Positions 1-8,703 of a stretch of DNA of 64,000 nt are shown in pieces (positions within the stretch are counted from its first letter, which is position 1; each line of letters begins with the position of its first letter). The notes under the pieces are model-generated. The model was not told the origin of the DNA. It did no database searches and saw nothing but the letters and a program-made list of their open reading frames with translations. A program made the position numbers and the translations under genes. Origin of the DNA: an uncultured Prevotella sp. (GTDB lineage: Bacteria > Bacteroidota > Bacteroidia > Bacteroidales > Bacteroidaceae); contig CALUFM010000003.1 of NCBI GenBank assembly GCA_944319935.1, positions 1 to 64,000 on the forward strand, written 5' to 3'.

Positions 1-30
1 ATGCGATGCGGGAGAGTAGGAGGCCGCCTT
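1..30 (+). rRNA. rrf: 5S ribosomal RNA, 3' end only
   Basis: The first bases match the conserved 3' end of bacterial 5S rRNA (GCGATGCGGGAGAGTAGG, then a GCCGCC closing strand). The 5' part lies outside the window. A very strong terminator follows at 46-84, as expected at the end of an rRNA operon. The exact 3' end (about 28-32) is estimated. Confidence 0.8.
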
Positions 31-45
31 CTTTCAATCAAGTAG

Positions 46-84
46 CCGTCCCTTCGAGGAGAACCTCGGGGGGACGGTTTTTTT
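46..84 (+). terminator. Rho-independent terminator of the rRNA operon
   Basis: CCGTCCC at 46-52 pairs with GGGACGG at 71-77. Two G-T wobbles extend it, and an inner stem CGAGG/CCTCG (55-59/64-68) closes on an AGAA loop. Seven Ts follow at 78-84. The stem is close to ideal and sits right after the 5S rRNA end. Confidence 0.92.
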
Positions 85-100
85 GTAGCCAAAGCTTGGG

Positions 101-256
101 GGGCTGATGAGCCCAATGGGCCGAATAAGCCTAATAAGGCAAATAGGCCTGGACTAATAAGCCCGATGAGCCCAATGGGCCTAATAGGACTGGGCTAATA
201 GGCCAAATAAGCCCGATAAGCCGAATAGGCCTAATAAAATAATGAGCCAAATGGGG
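101..256. repeat. 9-nt periodic degenerate repeat
   Basis: About fifteen imperfect copies of a nonamer of the form CNAATAGGC follow one another (for example CTGATGAGC, CCAATGGGC, CGAATAAGC, CAAATAGGC), mostly in 9-nt register. No reading frame or RNA fold is evident. The same pattern returns as exactly five nonamers at 22506-22550. The gap from 85 to 347 holds nothing else that I recognise. Confidence 0.75.
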
Positions 257-347
257 TAATTATTGGTGTTTGCTAAAACTTTTGCGCAATAACGAATAAA
301 GGAAATAATCATTTTGGGCTGACTGCGATATTGGAAAATATAAAAAT

Positions 348-381
348 AAAAGCCACGCTACTTTATATCAGCGTGGCTTTT
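348..381 (-). terminator. Terminator of the serine dehydratase gene
   Basis: AAAAGCCACGCT (348-359) and AGCGTGGCTTTT (370-381) form a perfect 12-bp stem with a 10-nt loop. The stem is A-rich on one side and T-rich on the other, so it can work in both directions. It lies about 80 nt beyond the stop of the minus-strand gene at 461-1687. Confidence 0.8.
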
Positions 382-460
382 ATCGTATGTAGCTCTGCTT
401 TTGGAAGCAGGATAGGCTGTTTATGGTTATTGCAATTGATTTTGTTGTTATATGTGGCGT

Positions 461-1687
461 TTACAGTTCCCTTGCCCCTTTGGGGTCAAGTATCTTGGCC
501 AGTCCGCCTGAGCCAGTTTCTTTGTATAGTGACGGGATATCATGCCCGGTTTGTTTCATGACAGTGGCCACCCTGTCGAACGACACGCGGTGGCTGCCGT
601 CAGAAAAGGCAGAGTAAAGGTTGGCGTCGAGCGCGCGTGTGGCTGCAAATGCGTTGCGCTCGATGCATGGGATTTGCACGAGGCCGCATATAGGGTCGCA
701 TGTCATTCCGAGATGGTGTTCAAGTCCCATTTCGGCTGCGTATTCGATTTGCGACGGGCTGCCGCCGAACAATTGGCATGCCGCTCCTGAAGCCATGGCA
801 CACGCTACGCCAACTTCACCCTGGCAGCCTACGTCTGCACCTGATATTGACGCGTTTTGCTTGACGATGTTACCTATCAGGCCGGCAGTCGCCATGGCGT
901 GCAGTATGCGTGTATCGCTGAAGTTGTGCCCCCTTGACAGGTGGTAGAGTACGGCCGGCAATACGCCTGACGCGCCGCATGTGGGCGCGGTGACGATGGT
1001 TCCGCCCGAGGCGTTCTCTTCGCTTACGGCCAATGCGTAGGCGTAAACCAGTCCACGTGTCTGCAGCGACTGCTTGTAGCCTGACGCTTTTACGTAATAT
1101 GTAGGAGCCTTGCGTGCGATGTTAAGCGGTCCTGGCAGGCGTCCCTCATGGTTGATGCCGCGCTCTACGGCAGCCTGCATGGCCTGCCATGCCTCCATCA
1201 GGTAGTCCCAGATGCCGCTGTCCTCGCACTGGTCAACATACTCCCAATAGCTGTGCCCCGTGTCTTCGCACCATTTCATTATTTCCGTCAGCGTGTTCAT
1301 TTCATACACTTCAGGCGTGTCGAACATGTCGCATCCGCTTTTGCCTTCAGACAGCGCGCCGCCTCCGACGCTGTAAACCGTCCACTCGTCGGTGGGTTCG
1401 TGTTTGTCGTTGAGGGCCGTAAACTTCATCCCATTGGGGTGAAACGGCAAGAATTTCTTTGGCTGCCAGTCAATTTTCACCGGCGCGACAGGCTGTAACA
1501 CCTCGATTATGGCGACGTCAGTCATGTGCCCTTTGCCCGTGGCGGCCAAGCTGCCGTAGAGCGTCACCTCGAAAGCCGAGGCGTCTCTGTGTTTTCCCAA
1601 AAACAATTTTGCAGCCCTCTGCGGCCCCATGGTGTGGCTGCTCGACGGGCCTTTCCCTATCCTGTACAGTTCTCTCAAAGATTTCAT
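461..1687 (-). CDS. sdaA: L-serine ammonia-lyase, iron-sulfur type, single chain
   Basis: This enzyme deaminates L-serine to pyruvate and ammonia in the cytoplasm. The 408-residue chain joins the beta domain (about 1-150, opening with GKGPSSSHTMGPQRAA) to the alpha domain (about 165-400, with PTCGASGVLP and GMTCDPICGLVQIPC). Cys288, Cys330 and Cys341 have the 42- and 11-residue spacing I recall for the [4Fe-4S] ligands of the fused enzymes. The start is the only sensible ATG. A TAACTTTG box lies 27 nt upstream on the same strand, which implies a short leader. The gene is monocistronic and ends at the hairpin at 348-381. Confidence 0.96.
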   Translation of the reverse strand: MKSLRELYRIGKGPSSSHTMGPQRAAKLFLGKHRDASAFEVTLYGSLAATGKGHMTDVAIIEVLQPVAPVKIDWQPKKFLPFHPNGMKFTALNDKHEPTDEWTVYSVGGGALSEGKSGCDMFDTPEVYEMNTLTEIMKWCEDTGHSYWEYVDQCEDSGIWDYLMEAWQAMQAAVERGINHEGRLPGPLNIARKAPTYYVKASGYKQSLQTRGLVYAYALAVSEENASGGTIVTAPTCGASGVLPAVLYHLSRGHNFSDTRILHAMATAGLIGNIVKQNASISGADVGCQGEVGVACAMASGAACQLFGGSPSQIEYAAEMGLEHHLGMTCDPICGLVQIPCIERNAFAATRALDANLYSAFSDGSHRVSFDRVATVMKQTGHDIPSLYKETGSGGLAKILDPKGAREL

Positions 1688-1713
1688 CGTATCCTGTTCT
1701 TTAAATTCACGTG

Positions 1714-1745
1714 CAAAGTTAGCTCAAAATGAGAATATAAGCAAG
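1714..1745 (-). promoter_or_regulatory. Bacteroidota-type promoter of sdaA
   Basis: On the minus strand, CTTG (1742-1745) is followed after 20 nt by TAACTTTG (1714-1721). This is one mismatch from the TTTG/TAnnTTTG consensus. The predicted transcription start is near 1710, 23 nt before the ATG. Confidence 0.6.
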
Positions 1746-1864
1746 AAAGGTTTGTTATTTATTTGTTACATTGCCTTGCTTCGTCATCATTGGCGTGATG
1801 TATTGCCTTGTGACTCAGCATTTTACGAAAGGTTATGTTTCATGATGCAAGAGGCCGTGTCTTG

Positions 1865-1925
1865 CGGCGCAAATCGTGGCCTTTTACCGCATGAAAGGCC
1901 GCCTTTGGGCGCATGGCCTTGCGTT
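1865..1925. repeat. GCAAAAGGCC-family repeat cluster
   Basis: The 465-nt gap between the divergent genes at 1687 and 2153 holds copies of the AAAGGCC word in both orientations (GGCCTTTTACCGC at 1878-1890, AAAGGCC at 1894-1900, GGCCTT near 1915). It also holds the two promoters at its edges. I see no gene or structured RNA in the rest of the gap. Confidence 0.6.
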
Positions 1926-2086
1926 GCCGGAGGTGAGTGTTGCCGGTTGGCAAACACGTTTCGCCGGTATGTCTGATTATTGCAACTGCCGCCTCAATGC
2001 GTCTTGCGGGCTGTTTGCGCTTGTGTCGGAAGGTTCGAGTGGTGGCAGTGAAGTGAAAAATTAAGGTTCGTTAAGTAGGATTTTAT

Positions 2087-2117
2087 TTTGCGTTTAACCC
2101 GAATTGCATTATCTTTG
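2087..2117 (+). promoter_or_regulatory. Consensus Bacteroidota promoter
   Basis: TTTG (2087-2090), 19 nt, then TATCTTTG (2110-2117) is an exact match to the -33/-7 consensus. Predicted start is near 2121, giving a leader of about 32 nt to the ATG at 2153. It should drive the 2153 gene and the adenosyltransferase behind it. Confidence 0.8.
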
Positions 2118-2152
2118 CAATAAAACAAGGCTGCGTGTCGGTCGTTTGCAAA

Positions 2153-2737
2153 ATGTTGAATGTAAAGAGAATGTTGGTGTGGCTGAGCCGTATTCACCGT
2201 TGCCGTGGCTTCGGGGTGCAGTCTCCGTGGGCTTACCGCATGGTGCGTTATGTCATAAACGAGCATTACCCGTATTACGCATACGAGGATTTGCGTGCCG
2301 CTTATCCGCGCATGGACGCTGATACGCGCCGCTTGTGCGAACTGAGTTTGCGCCTTGCCAACAGCGTCAGGCCGGCATGGGTTGCCGTTGACGATGCTTG
2401 TGGTGAAGAGTTCCGCGCGTACATAAAGGCTGGCTGCCGCAGCGTTTCGTTCTTGAAAGACATTGGCGAATGCCGTACTAAAAACAATGGTGAACGTATA
2501 TTCGCAGTGCTTTCCACGCAAGAAGGGTTGAGCGAGACCTTTTATAAGGTGGCCGATGCGGCCAATAACGGCTCTGTCGCCCTGATAATGGGCATTCACG
2601 GCAATAAAGCCGCACGCATGTTGTGGCGCGAAGTAGTGTCGGGCGTGAAAAATGTAGTGACATTCGACCTGTATTATTGCGGTCTTGTTTTTTTTGACGA
2701 TAAGCGTTTCAAGCAGAATTATATTATTAACTTTTAA
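2153..2737 (+). CDS. Methyltransferase-like protein of unknown function
   Basis: A 194-residue protein with no assigned function. The N-terminal stretch GFGVQSPWAYRMVRYVI resembles the GxGVHSPF motif that opens a family of Bacteroidota class I SAM methyltransferases. The glycine-rich SAM-binding loop expected later is not evident, and the protein is shorter than those enzymes. It may be a reduced, non-catalytic relative. I chose the ATG at 2153 over an in-frame GTG at 2135 because the promoter predicts a start near 2121 and ATG is the better codon. The next gene begins 3 nt after its stop, so the two are probably co-transcribed. Confidence 0.6.
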   Translation: MLNVKRMLVWLSRIHRCRGFGVQSPWAYRMVRYVINEHYPYYAYEDLRAAYPRMDADTRRLCELSLRLANSVRPAWVAVDDACGEEFRAYIKAGCRSVSFLKDIGECRTKNNGERIFAVLSTQEGLSETFYKVADAANNGSVALIMGIHGNKAARMLWREVVSGVKNVVTFDLYYCGLVFFDDKRFKQNYIINF

Positions 2738-2740
2738 CCA

Positions 2741-3313
2741 ATGACGGCTATGAAAATAACAAAGGTATATACCAAGACCGGCGACGAGGGCACAACCAGC
2801 CTTGTGGGCGGAGTGAAAGTGAAGAAGACGAACTCGCGCATCGAAGCGTATGGCACGGTTGACGAGCTAAGCGCAAACCTCGGCCTGCTGGCCTCGTTCA
2901 TGAAAGACGGGCCGGACAAGAACCTGATTTACAAGATACAGCGCAACTTGTTCACCGTATGCTCGTATCTCGCCACCGACAAGACGAAGACGCAGCTCGC
3001 GCCGTCGTACACGCTTGACGCCGCCGAAGTGGGCGCGCTCGAAAAGGAGATAGACGCCATACTCGCCGAGATACCGCAGCAGACGGGCTTCATCTTGCCC
3101 GGAGGCTCGCATGTGGCGGCTTACGCCCACGTGTGCCGCACGGTGTGCCGCCGCGCCGAGCGCAGGATATTCTTCCTTGCCGAGACGACGGAGCTTGACC
3201 CCGAAGTGCTGCAATACATGAACCGCCTGAGCGACTATCTGTTCGTGTTGGCGCGCAAATTAAACTTTGTTGACGGTGTGAGAGAAAAAACGTGGCAGAA
3301 ATCTTGCGAATAA
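2741..3313 (+). CDS. Cob(I)alamin adenosyltransferase, PduO type
   Basis: The enzyme transfers the 5'-deoxyadenosyl group of ATP to cob(I)alamin, making the coenzyme used by methylmalonyl-CoA mutase. The 190-residue length and the motifs fit the PduO/MMAB family: KVYTKTGDEGTTSLVGG near the N terminus, GTVDELSANLG at about 39-49, and CRTVCRRAERR with LNRLSDYLFVLAR-like sequence in the C-terminal half. An alternative ATG at 2750 would remove three residues. Its presence agrees with the carboxylase operon at 39017-42958 and a B12-dependent propionate route. Confidence 0.93.
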   Translation: MTAMKITKVYTKTGDEGTTSLVGGVKVKKTNSRIEAYGTVDELSANLGLLASFMKDGPDKNLIYKIQRNLFTVCSYLATDKTKTQLAPSYTLDAAEVGALEKEIDAILAEIPQQTGFILPGGSHVAAYAHVCRTVCRRAERRIFFLAETTELDPEVLQYMNRLSDYLFVLARKLNFVDGVREKTWQKSCE

Positions 3314-3333
3314 GAAAAAATATATTACTTTTG
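3303..3333 (+). promoter_or_regulatory. Promoter of the DUF2795 gene
   Basis: CTTG (3303-3306), 19 nt, TACTTTTG (3326-3333). One mismatch from consensus. It overlaps the 3' end of the adenosyltransferase gene and predicts a 30-nt leader. Confidence 0.6.
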
Positions 3334-3366
3334 CGCACGATTAAAAACACGTAAAAACTTTAGGTT

Positions 3367-3588
3367 ATGTATTGGACACTTGAATTAGCTTCAAAACTTG
3401 AAGATGCGCCGTGGCCCGCAACGAAAGACGAGCTTATCGACTACGCCATCCGCTCGGGCGCGCCCTTGGAAGTGCTGGAAAACCTGCAAGAGATAGAAGA
3501 CGAAGGCGATGTGTATGAGAGTATAGAGGATATATGGCCTGACTATCCCACCAAGGAGGATTTCCTTTTCAACGAGGACGAGTATTAA
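3367..3588 (+). CDS. DUF2795 family small acidic protein
   Basis: A 73-residue acidic protein (MYWTLELASKLEDAPWPATK at the start, NEDEY at the end). The pattern of a short helix-turn with PATKDELIDYAIRSGAP and VLENLQEIEDEG is that of DUF2795, widespread in Bacteroidota and of unknown role. It has its own promoter. There is no signal peptide or membrane segment, so it is probably cytoplasmic. Confidence 0.85.
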   Translation: MYWTLELASKLEDAPWPATKDELIDYAIRSGAPLEVLENLQEIEDEGDVYESIEDIWPDYPTKEDFLFNEDEY

Positions 3589-3606
3589 GCGGGGTGGTTC
3601 TGATTT

Positions 3607-3694
3607 AGGAATTAAGAGTTAAGAATTGAGAAAAACGCCCATGTGTGCCGTGTGCCGGGCGGGTTTCTGCTAATCCTTAACTCTTAATTCTTAT
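3607..3694. repeat. Bracketing inverted repeat, 7-nt words
   Basis: Left arm 3607-3630 (AGGAATTAAGAGTTAAGAAT and on) and right arm 3672-3694 (CCTTAACTCTTAATTCTTA) are inverted copies of a heptamer such as GAATTAA or GAGTTAA. A GC-rich spacer of about 40 nt separates them. They fill the gap between the DUF2795 gene and porP and should fold as a hairpin in RNA. Confidence 0.75.
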
Positions 3695-3721
3695 TTTGTC
3701 ATGCAATAAAAACCGCGGGGC

Positions 3722-4675
3722 TTGCGTTATATTGTCGTGCGAAGACGTCTTTACATATTGACAACGGTGCTGCTGCTCGCCGCCACCAGGGCCGGCGCGC
3801 AGTATGACGTGTCGTTCAGCCACTATTGGGACTTGGAGCCTTATTACAACGCCGGCGCGGTAGGCAAGCAGCAGAAGCTCAACGTCACGGCGGCTTACGC
3901 CCTGAGCTTTCTCGGCTTCGAGAACAACCCGAAGTCGATGTACGTAGGCGCGGACATGCCCCTTTATCTGCTGAAGAATTATCATGGCGTGGGCGTGTCG
4001 CTGTTAAACGATCAGATAGGCTTGTTCACCCACCAGCGCATAGCCCTGCAGTACGCCTACAAGCACCGCCTGTTCGGCGGCATGATAAGCGCGGGCGTGC
4101 AGTTGGGTTTCCTCAGCGAGAGTTTCGACGGCTCGAAGCTGGATGTCGAGGACTCGAGCGATCCCGCCCTGACCACATCAGACGTCAACGGAAGCGCGTT
4201 CGATGTGGGCTTCGGCCTTTATTACACGCGCGGTCCGTGGTACGTAGGCCTGTCGGCGCAGCACCTAACTTCGCCCCTTGTCGAGCTTGGCGAAACCAAC
4301 GAGTTGCAGATTGACCCTACGTTTTATCTTACCGGCGGATACAATATTAAGCTGAGAAATCCGTTTCTAAGTATACATCCGTCAGTGCTTGTGAGGACCG
4401 ACGGGGTGGCATGGCGGGCTGACGTGTCTGGCCGCCTGGTCTACACCAACGACAAGAAAGTGCTTTACGGCGGCGTGTCTTACAGCCCCACCAATTCGGT
4501 TACGGTGCTTGTGGGCGGCAGCTTCCACGGCATACACATAGGCTACAGCTATGAGGTGTACACCTCGGCGATAAGCATCGGCAACGGCAGCCACGAGCTG
4601 ATATTGAGTTACCAGACGGACATCAACCTCTTCAAGAAAGGAAAGAACAAACATAAAAGCGTTAGAATATTATAA
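3722..4675 (+). CDS. porP: Type IX secretion outer-membrane protein, PorP/SprF family
   Basis: This predicted outer-membrane barrel is the partner of the GldK/GldN ring and of peptidoglycan-anchored T9SS parts. It has a signal peptide (VVRRRLYILTTVLLLAATRAGAQ, cleaved after AQ) and the family opening YDVSFSHYWDLEPYYNAGAVG. LNDQIGLFTHQRIALQYAYK and repeated amphipathic strands follow to the C terminus. No ATG is available: the frame opens with TTG at 3722 or GTG at 3737, and I cannot decide between them. It ends 3 nt before gldK, so the five genes to 9798 probably form one operon. Confidence 0.88.
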   Translation: MRYIVVRRRLYILTTVLLLAATRAGAQYDVSFSHYWDLEPYYNAGAVGKQQKLNVTAAYALSFLGFENNPKSMYVGADMPLYLLKNYHGVGVSLLNDQIGLFTHQRIALQYAYKHRLFGGMISAGVQLGFLSESFDGSKLDVEDSSDPALTTSDVNGSAFDVGFGLYYTRGPWYVGLSAQHLTSPLVELGETNELQIDPTFYLTGGYNIKLRNPFLSIHPSVLVRTDGVAWRADVSGRLVYTNDKKVLYGGVSYSPTNSVTVLVGGSFHGIHIGYSYEVYTSAISIGNGSHELILSYQTDINLFKKGKNKHKSVRIL

Positions 4676-4678
4676 GAC

Positions 4679-6130
4679 ATGAAGAAATCTGAAATCATAA
4701 TGGTTTTATCCCTTGTGGCGTTGACCACGCTTACCGGGTGCTTCGGCGGCCGCGCGGCCTCGTCGTCAGGACGTGGCGGCGAAGTGGTGGGCGTAAGCGG
4801 CAAGAGGTTCAACGAGCCTACGCCTTACGGTATGACCCTGATAAAAAGGGGATTTCTGAAGATGGGTATCGAGAAGGAAGACAGCCTGTGGGGCAAGCAG
4901 ACGCCTACGAAGGAAATATCTGTTGACGGTTTCTGGATGGACGAGACCGAGGTGACCAATTCAGAGTACAAGCAGTTCGTGAATTGGGTGCGCGACTCCA
5001 TACTCCGCACGCGCCTGGCCGACCCTAACTACGGCGGCGACGAGACTTACATGATAACCGAAGACAAGAACGGCGACCCCGTCACTCCGCACCTGAACTG
5101 GAAAAAGTCTCTGCCGCGCAAGCCCAACGAGGACGAGCAGCGAGCCATTGAGAGCCTTTATGTCACCAATCCGGTTACCGGCGAGAAGATGCTTGACGCC
5201 AGCCAGATGAACTACCGTTACGAGGTTTACGACTATACGGCGGCCGCCTTGCGCCGCAACCGCCTTGACCCGGCTCAGCGCAACCTGAACACCGACGTGC
5301 AGGTGAACCCTGACGAGGTGGTCATGATTTCAAAGGACACGGCCTACATCGACGACGAGGGGCGCATCGTGAGGCAGACTATCGACCGCCCGCTGAGCGG
5401 CCCGTGGGACTTCCTCAACACATATATAGTAAACATATATCCCGACACGACGTGCTGGGTAAACGATTTTGTCAACTCTGACAACGAGACATACATGCGC
5501 CTGTATTTCAGCAGTCCCATTTACAATGACTATCCGGTGGTGGGCGTTACGTGGGAACAGGCCAATGCATTCTGCGCATGGCGCACCGACTACCTGCTGA
5601 AAGGGCTTGGCGGCGAGGCCCGCTACATCCAGCGTTACCGCCTGCCGACCGAAGCCGAGTGGGAATACGCCGCACGCGGCAAGGAGGGCACCGAATTCCC
5701 GTGGGAGGAAATTGACGTGAAGAACGAGGACGGATGCTTCTATGCCAACTTCAAGCCCGACCGCGGCAACTACACCGAGGACGGAAACCTCATCACGAGC
5801 CGTGTGGGGCTGTTCTCGGCAAACTCGAACGGCCTGTTCGACATGGCCGGGAATGTGGCCGAATGGACAAGCACCACGTACACCGAGGCCGGCATCGAGG
5901 CCATGAACGACCTCAACCCGGAACTGAAATACAACGCCGCCAAGGAAGACCCGTACCGCCTGAAGAAGAAGAGCGTGCGTGGCGGTTCGTGGAAAGACCC
6001 GGAGTCATACATACGTTCGGCGTGGCGCACATGGGAATACCAGAACCAGCCGCGTAGCTATATAGGCTTCCGCTGCGTCAGGAGCCTTGCAAGTACAACA
6101 AGCACAAAACAAAAAGGAAAGAAGAAATAA
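4679..6130 (+). CDS. gldK: Type IX secretion lipoprotein GldK/PorK
   Basis: GldK is an outer-membrane lipoprotein that forms the periplasmic T9SS ring with GldN. A lipobox (TTLTGC, Cys21) ends the signal peptide. The rest is a formylglycine-generating-enzyme-like (sulfatase-modifying) fold: GFWMDETEVTNSEYKQFV near residue 85, YRLPTEAEWEYAARGKEG in the middle, FDMAGNVAEWTSTTY, then SVRGGSW and YIGFRCVRS near the end. The 483-residue length is normal for GldK. It sits between porP and gldL with 2-3 nt gaps. Confidence 0.95.
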   Translation: MKKSEIIMVLSLVALTTLTGCFGGRAASSSGRGGEVVGVSGKRFNEPTPYGMTLIKRGFLKMGIEKEDSLWGKQTPTKEISVDGFWMDETEVTNSEYKQFVNWVRDSILRTRLADPNYGGDETYMITEDKNGDPVTPHLNWKKSLPRKPNEDEQRAIESLYVTNPVTGEKMLDASQMNYRYEVYDYTAAALRRNRLDPAQRNLNTDVQVNPDEVVMISKDTAYIDDEGRIVRQTIDRPLSGPWDFLNTYIVNIYPDTTCWVNDFVNSDNETYMRLYFSSPIYNDYPVVGVTWEQANAFCAWRTDYLLKGLGGEARYIQRYRLPTEAEWEYAARGKEGTEFPWEEIDVKNEDGCFYANFKPDRGNYTEDGNLITSRVGLFSANSNGLFDMAGNVAEWTSTTYTEAGIEAMNDLNPELKYNAAKEDPYRLKKKSVRGGSWKDPESYIRSAWRTWEYQNQPRSYIGFRCVRSLASTTSTKQKGKKK

Positions 6131-6132
6131 CC

Positions 6133-7026
6133 ATGACTGAATACAGCAAATACAACATGATTTACCGCCTCCAGAAATGGCTGGACAGCGTTCCGGGACA
6201 GACATTCCTGAACTACGCTTACAGTTGGGGCGCGTCAATAGTCATTCTCGGTGCGCTGTTCAAGCTTACCCACCTGCCGGGAGCTAACATAATGCTTTAC
6301 CTTGGTATGGGCACCGAGGCCATAGTGTTCTTCATTTCGGCATTCGACCGTCCGTTTGACAAGACCGCCATAGGCAAGGATTTGCCCACGCATGTCAACA
6401 AAGACGATTTTGTTGATGAAGAGCCGGAAAGCGAAGAGGCTGCTGAAGTGGCTCAACCTGTGCCTGAGGGCGTGGCCGTTCCGCAAGGAATGGTGGCTTA
6501 TGTCGGCCCTGTTTCAGGCCAGTCGGTAGTCTCCGGGATGCAGGGACAAGGCGGACAGGTTGGTAAAGGGCAGCCCGTTCAGGCGGGAGCGGCACCTTCT
6601 GAAGCCGGCGAAAGCGTGGCTGCGGCCGCAGGTCAGCCTGTGCAGGCAGGCCAGGTGGTGCCCGGATGGGTCGCCGCGCAGCAGCAAGTGTCGCCCGAAA
6701 TGGAAGAAGCCACTGCCAATTACGTGGACGAGTTGAAGAAGCTTACCGACATGTTGGCTCGTGTATCGGAGCAAAGCGCGCGTCTCACCCGCGACTCGGA
6801 AGAGATGGAGAACCTCAACCGCACGCTCACCGGCATCTGCAAGGTGTACGAAATGCAGCTTAAAGGGGCCAGTTCGCAAATCGGCACGATTGACGAAATC
6901 AACGAACAGTCGCGCAAGATGGCGTCGCAGATTGAGCAACTTAACAAGATTTACGCCCGTATGATTGAAGCCATGACCGTAAACATGCGCGCCACGGCGG
7001 CCAATGGGAACAACGCTGAAGTGTAG
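6133..7026 (+). CDS. gldL: Type IX secretion inner-membrane motor protein GldL/PorL
   Basis: GldL is an inner-membrane protein that pairs with GldM as the proton-driven motor of T9SS. Two membrane helices lie at about 30-46 (YSWGASIVILGALFKLTHLP) and 52-70 (IMLYLGMGTEAIVFFISAF). An acidic stretch (90-105) leads into a linker rich in Gly, Gln, Pro, Val and Ala (about 105-183), then a C-terminal coiled coil (about 185-285). The low-complexity linker looks longer than I expect for the family. It begins 2 nt after gldK. Confidence 0.93.
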   Translation: MTEYSKYNMIYRLQKWLDSVPGQTFLNYAYSWGASIVILGALFKLTHLPGANIMLYLGMGTEAIVFFISAFDRPFDKTAIGKDLPTHVNKDDFVDEEPESEEAAEVAQPVPEGVAVPQGMVAYVGPVSGQSVVSGMQGQGGQVGKGQPVQAGAAPSEAGESVAAAAGQPVQAGQVVPGWVAAQQQVSPEMEEATANYVDELKKLTDMLARVSEQSARLTRDSEEMENLNRTLTGICKVYEMQLKGASSQIGTIDEINEQSRKMASQIEQLNKIYARMIEAMTVNMRATAANGNNAEV

Positions 7027-7032
7027 TATAGG

Positions 7033-8583
7033 ATGGCAATAAAGAAAAGACCGGTATCACCGCGCCAAAAGATGATAAACCTCATGTATGTCGTCTTGAT
7101 GGCAATGCTCGCGCTCAACGTCTCAACGGAGGTGCTTGAGGGCTTTTCCATCGTAGAGGAAAGCCTCCAGCGCACTACCAAGAACGCGTCTTCAGAGAAC
7201 GACGCGCTTTACGGAGACTTCGAGTCGCAGATGAAGGCGAACCCGCAGAAGGTAAAGGCCTGGTTTGACAAGGCCACCGCCGTGAAGCGGATGAGCGATT
7301 CTTTGTACAACTTGGCGCAAGAGTTGAAGGTCGCCATAGTTAAAGAAGCTGACGGTGAGGACGGTGACGTGATGAATATAGAGCGCAAGGACGACCTTGA
7401 GGCGGCCAACCAAGTGATGCTCGCTCCTGGCACTGGCAGAGGCAAAGAGCTGTTTGACGCCATCAACTCGTTCCGTGAGCGCATATTGACGATGGTCACC
7501 GACGAGCGTCAGAAGGCCATAATAGCCAGTAACTTGACCACAACGCTGCCCAAAAACGCACGCACTATGGGCAAGAACTGGCAGGAATACATGTTTGAGG
7601 ACATGCCAGTCGCGGCCGCAGTGACGCTCCTCTCCAAGCTGCAGAGCGACGTTCGCTATGCGGAAGGCGAGGTGCTGCACACCCTTGTGGCCAATATCGA
7701 CATGAAGGACATCCGCGTCAACAAGCTGAGTGCTTTCGTAATACCCAACGCGCAGACAATCGTGCGGGGTGACAAGTTCTCCGCGCAAATCGTGATGGCG
7801 GCCGTCGATACGACGCAACAGCCGAAAATATACATCGGTGGACGGCAGATGAACTTGCGCAACAACACATACGAAGTGGTGACAAGCCGCACAGGAGAGT
7901 TCAACTTGACAGGATACATCACCATGGTGAATGGCAGCGGTGACGTGATACGCCGCGACTTCACCCAAAAGTACACCGTGGTTGACCCCAGCGCGACCGT
8001 CTCGGCTGATCTTATGAACGTGCTTTACGCAGGTTATAACAACCCTATCAGCATAAGCATACCTGGCGTTCCGCTGACCAAGGTGTCGGCCTCCATGTCT
8101 GGCGGTACGCTTCAGCCCGTAGGTCCCGGCAAGTATATCGCGCGGCCTTTGGCGGTAGGCAAGGACGTAACCATCAATGTTTTGTCACTGCAAACGGGCA
8201 CGGCCCGCTCTGTGGGACAGTTCACTTTCAAGGTGCGCAAGCTGCCAGACCCGACGCCGTACATACAGATTGGCGACAACCGTTTCCGCACGGGAGGGCT
8301 CGCCAAGGCGTCGCTCATGTCGGCCGGAGGCATAAAGGCCGCGATAGACGACGGCCTGTTGGACATTCCTTTCAACGTGTTGGGCTTCGAAGCGGTGTTC
8401 TATGACAACATGGGCAACGCTGTCCCGATGGTGTCAAACGGCGCGTCGTTCACGCAACGCCAGCGCGACACGTTCCGCAAGTTGGCGCGAAACAAGCGTT
8501 TCTACATCACCCGCATCACGGCTGTAGGTCCTGACGGGATACGAAGGACATTGCCCGCGTCGATGGAGATAATTGTCAAGTAA
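7033..8583 (+). CDS. gldM: Type IX secretion motor protein GldM/PorM
   Basis: GldM anchors in the inner membrane by one N-terminal helix (residues about 15-33, MINLMYVVLMAMLALNVSTE) and reaches across the periplasm through stacked beta domains to the GldK/GldN ring. The basic N terminus KKRPVSPRQKM, the helical first domain and the PVAAAVTLLSKLQSDVRYAE segment are typical, as is the 516-residue length. It starts 6 nt after the gldL stop. Confidence 0.95.
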   Translation: MAIKKRPVSPRQKMINLMYVVLMAMLALNVSTEVLEGFSIVEESLQRTTKNASSENDALYGDFESQMKANPQKVKAWFDKATAVKRMSDSLYNLAQELKVAIVKEADGEDGDVMNIERKDDLEAANQVMLAPGTGRGKELFDAINSFRERILTMVTDERQKAIIASNLTTTLPKNARTMGKNWQEYMFEDMPVAAAVTLLSKLQSDVRYAEGEVLHTLVANIDMKDIRVNKLSAFVIPNAQTIVRGDKFSAQIVMAAVDTTQQPKIYIGGRQMNLRNNTYEVVTSRTGEFNLTGYITMVNGSGDVIRRDFTQKYTVVDPSATVSADLMNVLYAGYNNPISISIPGVPLTKVSASMSGGTLQPVGPGKYIARPLAVGKDVTINVLSLQTGTARSVGQFTFKVRKLPDPTPYIQIGDNRFRTGGLAKASLMSAGGIKAAIDDGLLDIPFNVLGFEAVFYDNMGNAVPMVSNGASFTQRQRDTFRKLARNKRFYITRITAVGPDGIRRTLPASMEIIVK

Positions 8584-8703
8584 GGTTGTGCAGCCGTGGG
8601 TTCGTTGGCTGTGCGGTTGTAAGGCAATCGCATGCGGGAACCGGAAAGGATGGCGGCTGTAGGACATTAAAACAGTGAAACCTAAAAAACGAAAATATAA
8701 GAT

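Noticed and set aside
101..256. The nonamer array as a CRISPR array
   Set aside because: Units are 9 nt, degenerate and contiguous; there are no spacers, and no cas genes are in the window.
1994..2599. Long minus-strand frame opposite the methyltransferase-like gene
   Set aside because: It is a shadow of the plus-strand gene, which has a consensus promoter; the minus frame has no domain or promoter.
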